In this document: piece by piece, positions 48,619 through 57,583 of the stretch
How the letters are laid out: every line of letters begins with the position of its first letter
Position numbering within the stretch: position 1 is the first letter of the stretch
NCBI RefSeq assembly: GCF_006715785.1
Contig: NZ_VFNX01000002.1
Coordinates: 372,001-436,000, forward strand
Length of the DNA: 64,000 nucleotides
From: Streptomyces puniciscabiei
GTDB taxonomy: Bacteria > Actinomycetota > Actinomycetes > Streptomycetales > Streptomycetaceae
Direction: 5' to 3'
Notes under the pieces: model-generated
Database searches by the model: none
What the model was told of the DNA's origin: nothing
The model's input: the letters and a program-made list of their open reading frames with translations, nothing else
Position numbers and translations under genes: made by a program

Positions 48619-50127
48619 TCAGGGCGTTGGGGTGCCGTAGCGGTTGCGCACCCGGGATTTGAGGAGCTTTCCGGAGGCGGTGCGCGGGAGTTCGTCCGTG
48701 ACCACCACCGACTTGGGGATCTTGTACTTGGCGAGCCGTCCGGACAGTGCGGCCAGCACCTCGTCCGGGTCGAGTTCGGCTCCCGGGGCGGGGACGACGA
48801 CCGCGCGGGGCACCTCACCCCACTTGTCGTCCGGGACACCGATCACCGCGCACTCGGCTATGCCGGGGTGGGCGAGGAGGATGTCCTCGATCTCGGCGGG
48901 GTAGATGTTCTCCCCACCGGAGATGATCATGTCCTTGATCCGGTCGACGACGTACACGTAACCGTCCTCGTCGACCCGGGCCGCGTCACCGCTGCGGAAC
49001 CAGCCGTCCGCGAAGGCGGCCTCGGTCTCCTCGGGCAGTCCCCAGTAGCCGGGCATGACATGCGGTCCGCGCACCACGATCTCGCCGGTCTCGCCGACGC
49101 CGACCGGGGTGAGGTCGGGCCGTACGACCCGTACGTCGCTGAAGAAGTGCGGTACGCCCGCCGAGCCCGCCTTCCCGACCGCGTGCTCGGCGTCCAGGAA
49201 GAGCGTGCCGGGCGCGGCCTCCGTCATGCCGTATCCCTGGAGGAAGGTGAGCCCGCGCTGCTGGTAGGCGGCGATGAGCGGGGTCGGCACCGGTGATCCG
49301 CCGCAGGTCAGGATGCGCAGGGACGACAGGTCGGCGTCCGCCCAGCGGGGGTGCCGGGCGACCTGGTCGAACATCGTCGGCACCCCGAACATGAACGTGA
49401 TCCGGTGCCGTTCGACCAGGTCGAGGGTGGTCCCCGGGTCGAAGGCCTCCTCCAGGACGCAGGTGCCGCCCTTGAGCAGCACCGGCAGGGCCAGCATGTT
49501 GAGGCCCGCGGTGTGGAACAGGGGTGCGGAGACCAGGGCGCGCTCGTCGGCGATCAGGTCGTGGTCGACCAGGACGTTGACGGCGTTCCAGGTGAGGTTG
49601 CCGTGGGTGAGCATCGCGCCCTTGGGGCGGCCGGTCGTCCCCGAGGTGTACATGATGATGCAGGTGTCGTCGGGGGTGACCGGTTCGTCGATCGGCTCCT
49701 GCGACGCCGACGCCAGGGCCTCTTCGTATGCGTCGCCGATCTCGAGGAAGGTCCGTACGTCCGTCTCGTCCGCCAGTCCCGCGACGAGCCCGGCGTGCGC
49801 GGGGCCGTGGATCAGGGCCTTGGCGCCGGAGTCGGCGAGCTGGAAGGCGATCTCGGGGCCGGCGAGGCGGGTGTTGAGGGGGACGAAGACGGCTCCCAGG
49901 GTGCCGGCGGCGAACAGGGTCTCCAGGTAGGCGGGGTGGTTGGGGCCGAGGTGGGCGATGCGGTCGCCGCGCCTGACGCCCCGGGCGCGCAGGGCGTGGG
50001 CGAGGCGGGTGACGCGTGCGTGCAGGGTGCGGTAGTCGGTCGACCGCTCGCCGTGGATCAGGGCCGTGCGGTGCGGGGTCTTGCGGGCCCGGCGTGCGGG
50101 CCACGACCCCAGTCCCTCGTTGCGCAT
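48619..50127 (-). CDS. Acyl-CoA synthetase (AMP-forming, fatty/aromatic acid-CoA ligase)
   Basis: A 502-residue ANL-superfamily enzyme. Motif A3 is IIMYTSGTTGRPKGAMLTH near residue 155, A5 is QGYGMTEAAPG near 290, A7 is WFRSGDAARVDEDGYVYV near 375, A8 is RIKDMIISGGENIYPAEIE and A10 has the catalytic lysine in LPRTASGKLLKSRV near the end. It activates a carboxylic acid to its CoA thioester through an acyl-adenylate. Chain length or aromatic preference cannot be told by eye. ATG 50127 lies 10 bp after the amidohydrolase gene, and the whole set is one leftward operon. Confidence 0.93.
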   Translation of the reverse strand: MRNEGLGSWPARRARKTPHRTALIHGERSTDYRTLHARVTRLAHALRARGVRRGDRIAHLGPNHPAYLETLFAAGTLGAVFVPLNTRLAGPEIAFQLADSGAKALIHGPAHAGLVAGLADETDVRTFLEIGDAYEEALASASQEPIDEPVTPDDTCIIMYTSGTTGRPKGAMLTHGNLTWNAVNVLVDHDLIADERALVSAPLFHTAGLNMLALPVLLKGGTCVLEEAFDPGTTLDLVERHRITFMFGVPTMFDQVARHPRWADADLSSLRILTCGGSPVPTPLIAAYQQRGLTFLQGYGMTEAAPGTLFLDAEHAVGKAGSAGVPHFFSDVRVVRPDLTPVGVGETGEIVVRGPHVMPGYWGLPEETEAAFADGWFRSGDAARVDEDGYVYVVDRIKDMIISGGENIYPAEIEDILLAHPGIAECAVIGVPDDKWGEVPRAVVVPAPGAELDPDEVLAALSGRLAKYKIPKSVVVTDELPRTASGKLLKSRVRNRYGTPTP

Positions 50128-50137
50128 CTGACACCCC

Positions 50138-51025
50138 TTACGGTTTCGTCAGCCCGAGCAACCGGACCGCGTTCTCCTTGAGGATCTTCGGCCTGACCTC
50201 GTCCTTGATGGACAGCTTCGCGAAGTCGGCCAGCCATCGGTCCGGGGTGAGCACCGGGAAGTCGGAACCGAACAGGACCTTGTCCTGCAGCAGCGTGTTG
50301 GCGTACTGCACCAGTTGCGGCGGGAAGTACTTCGGCGACCAGCCGGAGAGGTCGATGTGCACGCCGGGCTTGTGGGTCGCCACCGCCAGGGCCTCGTCCT
50401 GCCAGGGGAACGACGGGTGCGCCAGGATGATCTTCAGGTGCGGGAAGTCGGCGGCCACGTCGTCCACGTGCAGCGGGTTGGAGTACTTCAGGCGGATGCC
50501 GCCTCCTCCGGGAACCCCGGCGCCGATGCCGGTCTGGCCGGTGTGGAAGAGCGCGATGGTGCCGGTCTCCTCGATCACCTCGTACAGGCCGTACGCCACC
50601 GAGCGGTCGTCGGGGAAGAAGCCCTGGATGCTGGGGTGGAACTTGAAGCCCCGCACCCCGTACTCCTCGACCAGCCGCCGGGCCTGTCGCACGCCCGCCT
50701 TGCCGCGGAAGGGGTCGATGGAGGCGAACGGGATCAGCACGTCCGCGTTCGCGGCCGCGGCCTCGGCGACCTCCTCGTTGGGGACGGGCTCGGTGCCGGT
50801 CGCGGACTGGGCGTCCACCGTGAAGACGACGGCGGCCATCCGCCGCTCGCGGTAGTACGCGGCGGTCTCCTGAAGGGTGGGCCTGCGCTTGCCCTCGACC
50901 TTGAAGTAGGCGGAGGAGGCCTCATGCAGGTCGTCGTCCAGGGAGGAGTGGCCCTTGGAGGAGACCTCCGCGTGGGTGTGGACGTCGATCGCGACCAGGT
51001 CGTCGAGCCTCAGTGCGGGTGCCAT
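50138..51025 (-). CDS. Amidohydrolase_2 (ACMSD-like) TIM-barrel enzyme
   Basis: A 295-residue metal-dependent hydrolase/decarboxylase-like enzyme: VAIDVHTHAEVSS with the HxH zinc ligands near residue 16, RGFKFHPSIQGFFPDD near 150, KIILAHPSFPWQDEA (His) near 210 and LFGSDFPVLTPDRW (Asp) near 260. The ACMSD branch decarboxylates aromatic or unsaturated carboxylates or opens ring lactones. In an operon with CoA ligase, MaoC and SDR it may process the ring or a side chain before or after CoA activation; this is inferred. ATG 51025 overlaps the SDR stop (ATGA). Confidence 0.9.
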   Translation of the reverse strand: MAPALRLDDLVAIDVHTHAEVSSKGHSSLDDDLHEASSAYFKVEGKRRPTLQETAAYYRERRMAAVVFTVDAQSATGTEPVPNEEVAEAAAANADVLIPFASIDPFRGKAGVRQARRLVEEYGVRGFKFHPSIQGFFPDDRSVAYGLYEVIEETGTIALFHTGQTGIGAGVPGGGGIRLKYSNPLHVDDVAADFPHLKIILAHPSFPWQDEALAVATHKPGVHIDLSGWSPKYFPPQLVQYANTLLQDKVLFGSDFPVLTPDRWLADFAKLSIKDEVRPKILKENAVRLLGLTKP

Positions 51026-51942
51026 CACGCCTCCGGGAACTTCGGCGCGGGGATGCCCACGGTCTGCGGCTCGGCGCCGACCGAGGTGGGCCAGGCGTCG
51101 GCCAGGGCGTCGGGGGTCCAGCCGCCGTCGGCGTACGCGGTCCTGATCTCCTGTGGATGCGACCACAGCGCCACCTTGTCGCCGCCGATGCCGATGCACT
51201 GGCCGGTGATGCCGCGGGCGGCCTCGGAGGCCAGGAAGGGGACGAGGGCCGCGCAGTCCTCGGGGGTGCCGAAGCCCTCCCCCTTGCGCAGGAACGCCGG
51301 CAGCGGTGCGCCGTTCCGCATGGCCTCGATGTACGGGGCGAAGGCGGGGATGGTCTCGGTCATCGCGGTCGCGGCGACCGGCACGATGGCGTTGACGGTG
51401 ATGTGCGCGCGGGCCAGTTCCATGGACCAGGTGCGGGCCATGGCGGCGATGCCGGCCTTGGCGGCGGCGTAGTTGGTCTGGCCGAAGTTGCCGCGCTGCC
51501 CGGCCGGGGAGCCGACGAGCACGAGGGTGCCGCCCTCGCCCTGCTCCCGCATGCGTACGGCGGCGGCGCGGGCGCAGGTGAAGGTGCCCCTCAGATGGGT
51601 GGTGAGCACCGCGTCGAAGTCGTCGTCGGTCATCTTCCACAGCACCTTGTCGCGCAGGATGCCCGCGTTGGTGACCAGGACGTCCAGCCGGCCGAACTCC
51701 TCGACGGCACGGTTGACCAGCCGGTCGGCGGCCTCGGCCGTGCCGACCGGGACGACTTCGGCCACGGCGGTGCCACCGGCCTCGGTGAGGGACTTGACGG
51801 CCTGCTCGGCCACGGCTTCGTCGATGTCGTTGACGACCACGGACGCGCCGTGGGCGGCGAGGGCGTGCGCATAGGCGAGGCCGAGGCCCCGGCCGCTTCC
51901 GGTGACGACGGCGGCCTTGCCGGTCAGATCGATGGTGGACAC
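51025..51942 (-). CDS. SDR dehydrogenase (3-hydroxyacyl-CoA dehydrogenase type)
   Basis: A 305-residue classical SDR: DLTGKAAVVTGSGRGLGLAYAHAL (TGxxxGxG), VVVNDID, LVTNAGILRDKVLWKMTDDDFDAVL, the catalytic Ser in VGSPAGQRGNFGQ and YxxxK as NYAAAK near residue 168. The GILRDK(V/L)(L/F) block is characteristic of the dehydrogenase part of peroxisomal MFE-2/HSD17B4-like (R)-3-hydroxyacyl-CoA dehydrogenases, which pair naturally with MaoC hydratases. A GGTCCCTTCGCATG-type region precedes ATG 51942. It is the first gene of the operon, divergent from marR. Confidence 0.92.
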   Translation of the reverse strand: MSTIDLTGKAAVVTGSGRGLGLAYAHALAAHGASVVVNDIDEAVAEQAVKSLTEAGGTAVAEVVPVGTAEAADRLVNRAVEEFGRLDVLVTNAGILRDKVLWKMTDDDFDAVLTTHLRGTFTCARAAAVRMREQGEGGTLVLVGSPAGQRGNFGQTNYAAAKAGIAAMARTWSMELARAHITVNAIVPVAATAMTETIPAFAPYIEAMRNGAPLPAFLRKGEGFGTPEDCAALVPFLASEAARGITGQCIGIGGDKVALWSHPQEIRTAYADGGWTPDALADAWPTSVGAEPQTVGIPAPKFPEA

Positions 51943-52033
51943 GAGCGGTCCCTTCGCATGGGGTGGGGTCGTGGAGGCAGGAGGCCTGCGCGGATCGGGC
52001 GCAGAGGTGCGGCTGCGAGATCGAAGCTAAGAG

Positions 52034-52061
52034 CAATAATTGTTGTCGTCAATAGTTGTTG
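52034..52061. promoter_or_regulatory. Tandem MarR-type operator repeats
   Basis: CAATAATTGTTG (52034-52045) and CAATAGTTGTTG (52050-52061) repeat with a 16-bp period. The first copy is palindromic at 10 of 12 positions. This is the only AT-rich stretch in the gap between the divergent SDR (51942) and marR (52081) genes. It is the obvious site for MarR control of both directions. Confidence 0.7.
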
Positions 52062-52080
52062 TCGACGTTCCGAGTGCGTC

Positions 52081-52599
52081 ATGCTGGAGTCCCCACCACC
52101 GAGACCCAGGGAGCCCGCCATCGCCCGCCAGCACACCGAGAAGCCGGCCCCGATCGACGCGGACGAGCCGTGGATGCGAGCGCTGCACGCGGACACGGGC
52201 TACCTGCTGTACCGCCTGGGCCTGCGCTCCGGTCAGTTGTTCAACACATTCCTGCAGGAGTCGGGGCTGCGACTGCGGCACTATGCCGTGCTGCGCCTGC
52301 TCGCCACGTGCGAGGGCGCACTCCAGCGCGAACTCAGCGCCCGGCTCGGTTACGACCCCAGCGCGATCGTCGGGCTGGTGGACGATCTGGAGAAACTGGG
52401 GTTCGCCGAGCGCCGCCCCGCTCCCGACGACCGGCGCAGCCGAATCGTCGTCCTCACCGAGGAGGGCCAGGCGTTCCTGCGCGATACGGACCAGGCGGGC
52501 CGGCGGGTGACCGACGAGCTGCTCACCCCGCTCGCCCCCGCCGAGCGGGAGACACTGCACACCCTTCTGCTCCGCGCCGCCGGCAACGGGCTCACCTGA
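52081..52599 (+). CDS. MarR-family transcriptional regulator
   Basis: A 172-residue winged-helix regulator: LRHYAVLRLLATCEGALQRELSARLGYDPSAIVGLVDDLEKLGFAERRPAPDDRRSRIV-type core (recognition helix in DPSAIVGLVDDLEKLG, wing in PDDRRSRIVVLTEEG), flanked by helices for dimerisation. The acid or CoA-thioester ligand would be the substrate or product of the divergent operon. ATG 52081 follows the operator repeats by 20 bp, so the transcript leader must be short. Confidence 0.9.
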   Translation: MLESPPPRPREPAIARQHTEKPAPIDADEPWMRALHADTGYLLYRLGLRSGQLFNTFLQESGLRLRHYAVLRLLATCEGALQRELSARLGYDPSAIVGLVDDLEKLGFAERRPAPDDRRSRIVVLTEEGQAFLRDTDQAGRRVTDELLTPLAPAERETLHTLLLRAAGNGLT

Positions 52600-52627
52600 G
52601 GGGGACGCGGCCTCGTAATGTATCCAC

Positions 52628-53449
52628 GTGACCGGTCCTGTCCCCCGCCCCCAGTCCCTCCTGCTCAGCTTCCTGGGTGACGAGGTGCTGGGCCGCGGGG
52701 TGTGCGTGTACACGGGGAGCGTCATCGAGGTGTTCCGGCGCGCCGGTGTCGGAGAGCAGGCCACCCGGTCCACCCTCACCCGCATGGTCGGCCGCGGTCT
52801 GCTGAGCCGTCGGCGCGAGGGCCGGCGGACCTATGTCGGTCTCACCGACCGCTCGGAGGCGATCCTGCGCGACGGCGAGCGGCGCATCTGGAAGGCGGGC
52901 GCGGTCAACCGGGACTGGGACGGCACCTGGACCCTGCTCGGCTTCTCGCTCCCGGAGTCGTGGCAGCGCCAGCGGCACGATCTGCGCTCCCAGTTGACCT
53001 GGGCGGGCTTCGGTGCGCTGTTCAGCGGGCTGTGGATCGCGCCGGGCGAGACCGACGTCTCCGGGATCGTCGCCGAGCTGGGACTGGCAGCGCATGTGAA
53101 GGTCTTCCGGGCGCACGCGGACGCCGGCATGGACATCGCCGAGATGATCGACGACACCTGGGATCTGGCTGAACTGGCCACTCGTCACCGGGATTTCGAG
53201 AATTCATGGCAGCCGTACGCGTCGGGTCGCGCGGACCTGGCCGCCGAGGACGCGCTCGCACTGCGGCTCCGGCTGACCGCCGAGTGGCTCCAGGTCATCC
53301 GCGCAGACCCCCGGTTGCCCGTACGGCACCTGCCCGCGGACTGGCCGGCGGCCGCGGCGGAGAAGACGTTCCGCACGGTCCACGCCCTGCTGGAAGCGCC
53401 CGCCCGGGATGCGGCGCGCCGGGTGATCGAGACGATTCCGGCGGCGTAG
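52628..53449 (+). CDS. PaaX-family transcriptional regulator
   Basis: A 273-residue PaaX-like protein. The N-terminal winged helix has LLLSFLGDEVLGRGVCVYTGSVIEVF, GEQATRSTLTRMVGRGLLSRRREGRR and YVGLTDRSEAIL. The middle has WDGTWTLLGFSLPESWQRQRHDLRSQLTWAGFGALFSGLWIAP, the PaaX hallmark, and the C-terminal domain ends with a helical tail. PaaX proteins repress phenylacetyl-CoA or related pathways and sense an aromatic-CoA. It lies 28 bp after marR. This supports an aromatic or similar CoA substrate for the divergent operon. GTG 52628 starts at the conserved first helix. Confidence 0.9.
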   Translation: MTGPVPRPQSLLLSFLGDEVLGRGVCVYTGSVIEVFRRAGVGEQATRSTLTRMVGRGLLSRRREGRRTYVGLTDRSEAILRDGERRIWKAGAVNRDWDGTWTLLGFSLPESWQRQRHDLRSQLTWAGFGALFSGLWIAPGETDVSGIVAELGLAAHVKVFRAHADAGMDIAEMIDDTWDLAELATRHRDFENSWQPYASGRADLAAEDALALRLRLTAEWLQVIRADPRLPVRHLPADWPAAAAEKTFRTVHALLEAPARDAARRVIETIPAA

Positions 53450-53509
53450 CGCCGTTCACGCGTGCCGCACCTCGACGCGCTCCTGCCCGAAGCGATGTTG
53501 TGCATTCTC

Positions 53510-53539
53510 TTGACCCCCGCAAGAAATCAGCCCTACATT
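53510..53539 (+). promoter_or_regulatory. Predicted promoter of the secreted hydrolase gene
   Basis: TTGACC (53510-53515) and TACATT (53534-53539) separated by 18 bp fit a principal-sigma promoter. The 185-bp gap before the hydrolase start also holds CACCTTCGCTCAG (53546-53558) and CACCTTCGTTCAG (53566-53578), a direct repeat with a 20-bp period that could bind a regulator. Confidence 0.5.
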
Positions 53540-53634
53540 CCTCCACACCTTCGCTCAGCGCCCCTCACCTTCGTTCAGTGCACTGAGCATCTTCCAGGTC
53601 TCCGCTCCGCAGCCGCCCACAAGGAGCCACCTCC

Positions 53635-55047
53635 ATGCCTGCCAGCACCCGCCCCCGAACTCCCCGCACCCGCCTGCGCGTCGCCCTGGCCACCCTGGCC
53701 ACGCTGGCGTCCGCGGCCCTCGCCACCGTCCCCGCGCCCGCCGCCCAGGCGGACACGCCGGCCACCGGCCACCTCACCGGCACCCTCTCCGACGGTGCCA
53801 CCTGGATCGCGGACGTCCCCGCCCACTGGAACGGCACCCTGCTGCTGTTCAGCCACGGCTTCGGCCCCACCGTCGCCAAGGACGCCCCGTCCGACGCCGT
53901 GCGCACCGAGCTGCTCGCCGAGGGCTACGCGATGGCCGGGTCCTCGTACGACCCCCACGGCTCGATGTGGGCCCTGAACAGCGCCGAACGCGACCAGTTC
54001 GCGACCCTCGACGCCGTCACCGCGAAGATCGGTGCCCCGCGCCGCACCCTGGCCGTCGGCCAGTCCATGGGCGGGCTCGTCAACGCGCAGATCGCCCGCG
54101 ACGGCGCCGGCCGCGTCGACGGCGCGCTCGGCCTGTGCGGCCTGGTCGCGGGCGGCACCGACCTGGACAACTACCAGCTCGACGCCGAGTACACCATCGC
54201 CCGGCTGCTCCTGCCCGGGCAGGACGTCGGCCTGGTGCGCTTCGGCTCCGCCGACGCCGCGGCCGCCACCGCCGGGAAGCTCACCGACGCCGTCACCGCC
54301 GCCCAGACCAACCCGCAGGGCCGCGCCCGGATCGCACTCGCCGCGGCCTTCCTCAACCTGCCCGCCTGGGCGCCCGGCCAGGACCGGCCCGCACCGACGG
54401 ACTGGGCGGGCCAGCAGGAGCAGCAGTACGCCTGGTTCGCCCAGGGCATCCTGTCGTTCGTCGAGGGCGGCCGGTACGCCGTCGAGCAGTCGGCCGGCGG
54501 CAACAACTCCTGGAACCAGGGCGTGGACTACGCCCGTCTGCTCGCCGGATCCGTCCATGCCCCGCAGGTCCGCGCCCTGTACCGGACGGCCGGACTCGAC
54601 CTGCGCGCCGACCTGGCGTCCCTGACCCGGGGCGCCTCGATCACCGCCGACCCCGCCGCAGTCGACGCCGCGCAGCGAACCTCCTCCGCCGGGCAGGGCC
54701 TCGGCGTACCGCTGCTGGACGTGCACACCATCGCCGACAACCTGGTCCCGGTCGAACAGGAGCGGGAGTTCGGCGACCGGGTGCGCGCCGCCGGGGACGG
54801 GGCGCTGCTGCGGCAGGCCTACGTCGAGCGGCAGGGCCACTGCACGTTCACCACCGCCGAGACCGTGGCCGCCCTGCACGCACTGGAACACCGCGTCTCG
54901 TCCGGCCACTGGGACGACGCCGCGACCCCGGCCGCGCTCCAGCGGTCCGCCACCGCGCTCGGGCTGGACGGGGCGGCGTACGTCCCCTACCGCCCGGCAC
55001 GCCTGACGGTCGGCCGCGACCGCACGGCGCACCCCACCCACCACTGA
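53635..55047 (+). CDS. Secreted alpha/beta hydrolase
   Basis: A 470-residue exported protein with a long signal peptide (RTPRTRLRVALATLATLASAAL, cleavage near the AQA of residue 37). The mature part shows an alpha/beta hydrolase fold: TLLLFSHGFGPTV (oxyanion region), the nucleophile elbow AVGQSMGGLVNAQIA with Ser near residue 144, VPLLDVHTIADNLVPVEQEREFG (acid region) near 363 and the late His in RQGHCTFTTAETVAALHALEHR. Esterase or lipase-like activity is expected; substrate unknown. ATG 53635 follows AAGGAGCC. It is 14 bp upstream of an MFS exporter gene. Confidence 0.87.
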   Translation: MPASTRPRTPRTRLRVALATLATLASAALATVPAPAAQADTPATGHLTGTLSDGATWIADVPAHWNGTLLLFSHGFGPTVAKDAPSDAVRTELLAEGYAMAGSSYDPHGSMWALNSAERDQFATLDAVTAKIGAPRRTLAVGQSMGGLVNAQIARDGAGRVDGALGLCGLVAGGTDLDNYQLDAEYTIARLLLPGQDVGLVRFGSADAAAATAGKLTDAVTAAQTNPQGRARIALAAAFLNLPAWAPGQDRPAPTDWAGQQEQQYAWFAQGILSFVEGGRYAVEQSAGGNNSWNQGVDYARLLAGSVHAPQVRALYRTAGLDLRADLASLTRGASITADPAAVDAAQRTSSAGQGLGVPLLDVHTIADNLVPVEQEREFGDRVRAAGDGALLRQAYVERQGHCTFTTAETVAALHALEHRVSSGHWDDAATPAALQRSATALGLDGAAYVPYRPARLTVGRDRTAHPTHH

Positions 55048-55061
55048 CACCGGGACCGTTC

Positions 55062-56651
55062 ATGTCCGACGCATCCGCCACCCCGCGCAGTTCCCTCCCG
55101 CTCGGCACGCTCGTCGCCGGCTGTCTCGCCGTCTGCCTGGCGCAGATCGGCCTGGCCATACCCGCCACCCTCAACGGCCTGTTCCAGGAGCACCTGCACC
55201 CTGTCGGCTCCCAACTCACCTGGATCTCCGACGCGTTCCTGCTGCCCGTCGCCGTGCTCGAACTCTCCTTCGGCGTGCTCGGCGACCTCTTCGGCCGCAA
55301 ACAACTCCTCGTCGGCGGCGCCGCGCTGCTGTGCGCGGGCGAGGTCGTCGCCGCGAGTTCCTCCGGCATCCATCAGCTGTGGGTGGGGCAGGCGCTGGCC
55401 GGGCTCGGCGCCGCCGCGCTGTTCCCCACCTCGCTCGCGATGATCGCGGCCGGTACGCACACCGGCCCGCAGCGGGCCCGCGCCATCGCCGTATGGGCCT
55501 CCAGCCTGTCCGCGGGCGGCTTCCTCGCCCCGCTGCTCGGCGGTATCACCGGCACCTACGGCTCATGGCGCTCGGCGTTCGTGGTGGTCGCCGTGCTGGC
55601 CGCGGTGAGCGCCCTGGTGAGCCTGTGGATGGCGACCAACTCCCGCTCCCCGGAGGGCCGTTCACTCGACGTCGGCGGCCAGATCACCATCGGTGTCGGT
55701 CTGTTCGCCCTGCTGTACGCCGTCATCCAGGGGCCGACGGACGGCTGGGCGTCGACTCCGGTGGTGGTGGCGTTCGTGATCGCCGCGGTGTTCGTGGGCC
55801 TGTTCGTGGCAGCCGAGAGCCGGGCCCGCTCCCCGCTCCTGCGCCTGGACCTGTTCCGCAACCGTTCCTTCGCGATCGCCTCGGTCGTCGCCGTCGTGGG
55901 CATGTTCAGCTTCCTGGGCACGGCGTACGCGGCGAGCATCCGGCTCGGCCCCATCCAGCACCAGAGCCCGATGCGCACCGCCTTCGCGTTCCTGCTTCTC
56001 AACGGCATCACCCCGGTCCTCACCCCGCTGACCTCCCGGCTGCTGCACCGGCTGCCCGCGCGGGCGCTGCTCACGACCGGTCTCGCGCTGATCGCCGCGG
56101 GCGACTTCCTGGCCGCCGGGCTCGACGTGGGCGACCGGAACCTGACCTCGCTGATCCTGCCGCTCGGGCTGGTCGGCATCGGCTTCGCCTTCACGGTGTC
56201 GTCCATCACCGCGACCGCCGTCAACACGGTGCCGCTGCCGCTGGCCGGCATGGCGAGCGCGGCGACCAACCTGCTGCGCGACTTCGGTTTCACCCTCGGC
56301 CCCGCGGTCATCGGCGCGGTCGCGCTGAGCCAGGCGGCCTCCCGGGTGACCTCCTCGCTGGCCGGCTCGTCGGCCCTGAACGCCGGGACGAAGGCCGCCG
56401 CGCACGCGGTGCTGAAGGAAGGCGGCCCGCTCGCCCTGAACTCCGTCCCCGCCAGCTCCCCGCCGGGCGCGGCCCGCGCCTACGCACTGGACGCCCTCGG
56501 CCACGGCTACGCGATCGGATTCGTGGTGTGCGGCTCGGCCGCCCTGTTCTCGGCCCTGCTGGTGGTCACCGCACTGCGCGGCCGTACGCCGGAGGAGAGC
56601 GCGTCGCCGGCGGAGGACGGCACGGAGCGGACCGCGCTGACCACGGGATGA
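55062..56651 (+). CDS. MFS exporter, DHA2 (14-helix) type
   Basis: A 529-residue permease with 14 predicted helices. Motif A is GVLGDLFGRKQLLVGG between helices 2 and 3, with motif B region ALAGLGAAALFPTSLAMIAA and motif C-like LAPLLGGITGTYGSWRSAFVVV in helix 5, the antiporter hallmark. Helix 13-14 segment ends GHGYAIGFVVCGSAALFSALLVV. It should export drugs, lipids or small metabolites with protons. It follows the hydrolase gene by 14 bp and ends 3 bp before the strong terminator at 56655, so hydrolase and exporter form a two-gene unit. Confidence 0.92.
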   Translation: MSDASATPRSSLPLGTLVAGCLAVCLAQIGLAIPATLNGLFQEHLHPVGSQLTWISDAFLLPVAVLELSFGVLGDLFGRKQLLVGGAALLCAGEVVAASSSGIHQLWVGQALAGLGAAALFPTSLAMIAAGTHTGPQRARAIAVWASSLSAGGFLAPLLGGITGTYGSWRSAFVVVAVLAAVSALVSLWMATNSRSPEGRSLDVGGQITIGVGLFALLYAVIQGPTDGWASTPVVVAFVIAAVFVGLFVAAESRARSPLLRLDLFRNRSFAIASVVAVVGMFSFLGTAYAASIRLGPIQHQSPMRTAFAFLLLNGITPVLTPLTSRLLHRLPARALLTTGLALIAAGDFLAAGLDVGDRNLTSLILPLGLVGIGFAFTVSSITATAVNTVPLPLAGMASAATNLLRDFGFTLGPAVIGAVALSQAASRVTSSLAGSSALNAGTKAAAHAVLKEGGPLALNSVPASSPPGAARAYALDALGHGYAIGFVVCGSAALFSALLVVTALRGRTPEESASPAEDGTERTALTTG

Positions 56652-56654
56652 CAC

Positions 56655-56699
56655 CTCAGCGCGCCCCGGGGCCACTCGGCGCCCCCGGGGCGCGCTGAG
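56655..56699. terminator. Rho-independent-like terminator with 17-bp stem
   Basis: CTCAGCGCGCCCCGGGG (56655-56671) pairs perfectly with its reverse complement at 56683-56699, with an 11-nt loop. It begins 3 bp after the MFS stop and lies 89 bp before the end of the convergent DUF6629 gene, so it may serve both. Confidence 0.9.
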
Positions 56700-56788
56700 C
56701 CGATCCGGCATGCGCGACCGACCTTCCCCACCTGGCAGTGCGGCGGCGGTCCACCGGGCGGCGGGCCGGGCCCTGCACGCCGAGCGAC

Positions 56789-57430
56789 TCATGCACGAAC
56801 CGTGCCTTCGCACGGACCCCACGTCCGGCGTGCGCGCACCCAGCCGAAGAGCATCACCGAGGACAGCGCGGCGACAGCGCACCAGGTCGAGACGAACTCC
56901 AGCCGCCACAACGCCCAGCAGACCGCCGCGCCCGCGGCGACCAGCATGCCCAGCAGGAACAGCCGCCGGTCACCGGACAGCAGCAGAGAGCCGACCGTGG
57001 CCAGCAAGTAGCCCACGACGAGCAGGGGTACCGGGGAGACGTGCAGGACGTACCCGACGGTGTGACCGCGGATCTCGGCCGTCACGGGTCGGTCGGCAAG
57101 GCCGTCGGCGAGCCGGGCGGCAGTCACCGCTCCCGCGGCCAGCGGGAGGAGCAGCCGGTACCGGGCGTGGGGCGGGGCCACCGACATCGCTGCGGCCGGC
57201 ACCCATACGGCCAGCAGCGGCAGGGCGATGACGGCCCAGAGGAAGGTCGCGGGTCCGCCGCCCCCGCCCGAGCGCCACACCACCGACTCCACGATCTGGT
57301 GGGCCCCCAGCAGCAACGGCACCGCAGCGAGCGGGAGATCCCGGCCGCTGCGCACGAGCGCCACACAGGCCGCCCCCACCGCCGCGACACCGCTGCCTGC
57401 CGCGAGGTCCGCCGTCGCACTCCAGCACAT
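56789..57430 (-). CDS. DUF6629-like membrane protein
   Basis: A 213-residue protein with seven predicted helices. It opens MCWSATADLAAGSGVAAVGAACV and has LLLGAHQIVESVVWRSG near residue 40, a Cys-Trp-Ser start and HQxVE motif shared by a family of actinobacterial membrane proteins of unknown function (DUF6629). Conserved Glu, His and Trp residues inside helices suggest a ligand or metal site. ATG 57430 is followed at once by the family motif. No functional link to neighbours is apparent. Confidence 0.8.
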   Translation of the reverse strand: MCWSATADLAAGSGVAAVGAACVALVRSGRDLPLAAVPLLLGAHQIVESVVWRSGGGGGPATFLWAVIALPLLAVWVPAAAMSVAPPHARYRLLLPLAAGAVTAARLADGLADRPVTAEIRGHTVGYVLHVSPVPLLVVGYLLATVGSLLLSGDRRLFLLGMLVAAGAAVCWALWRLEFVSTWCAVAALSSVMLFGWVRARRTWGPCEGTVRA

Positions 57431-57583
57431 CGCGCCACCAAGGGCTCACCGTCGAGCGGTCCCCAGGGGCCCCGCTTCTGCCGCGGACCACGCTACGTCC
57501 TTCAGCTGCGAGGCCCGATGATGATTAGCTTGCCCAGGCTTTCGCGCCACCACCCGCCCCGGCAATCAGGAGGACCCCGCACC

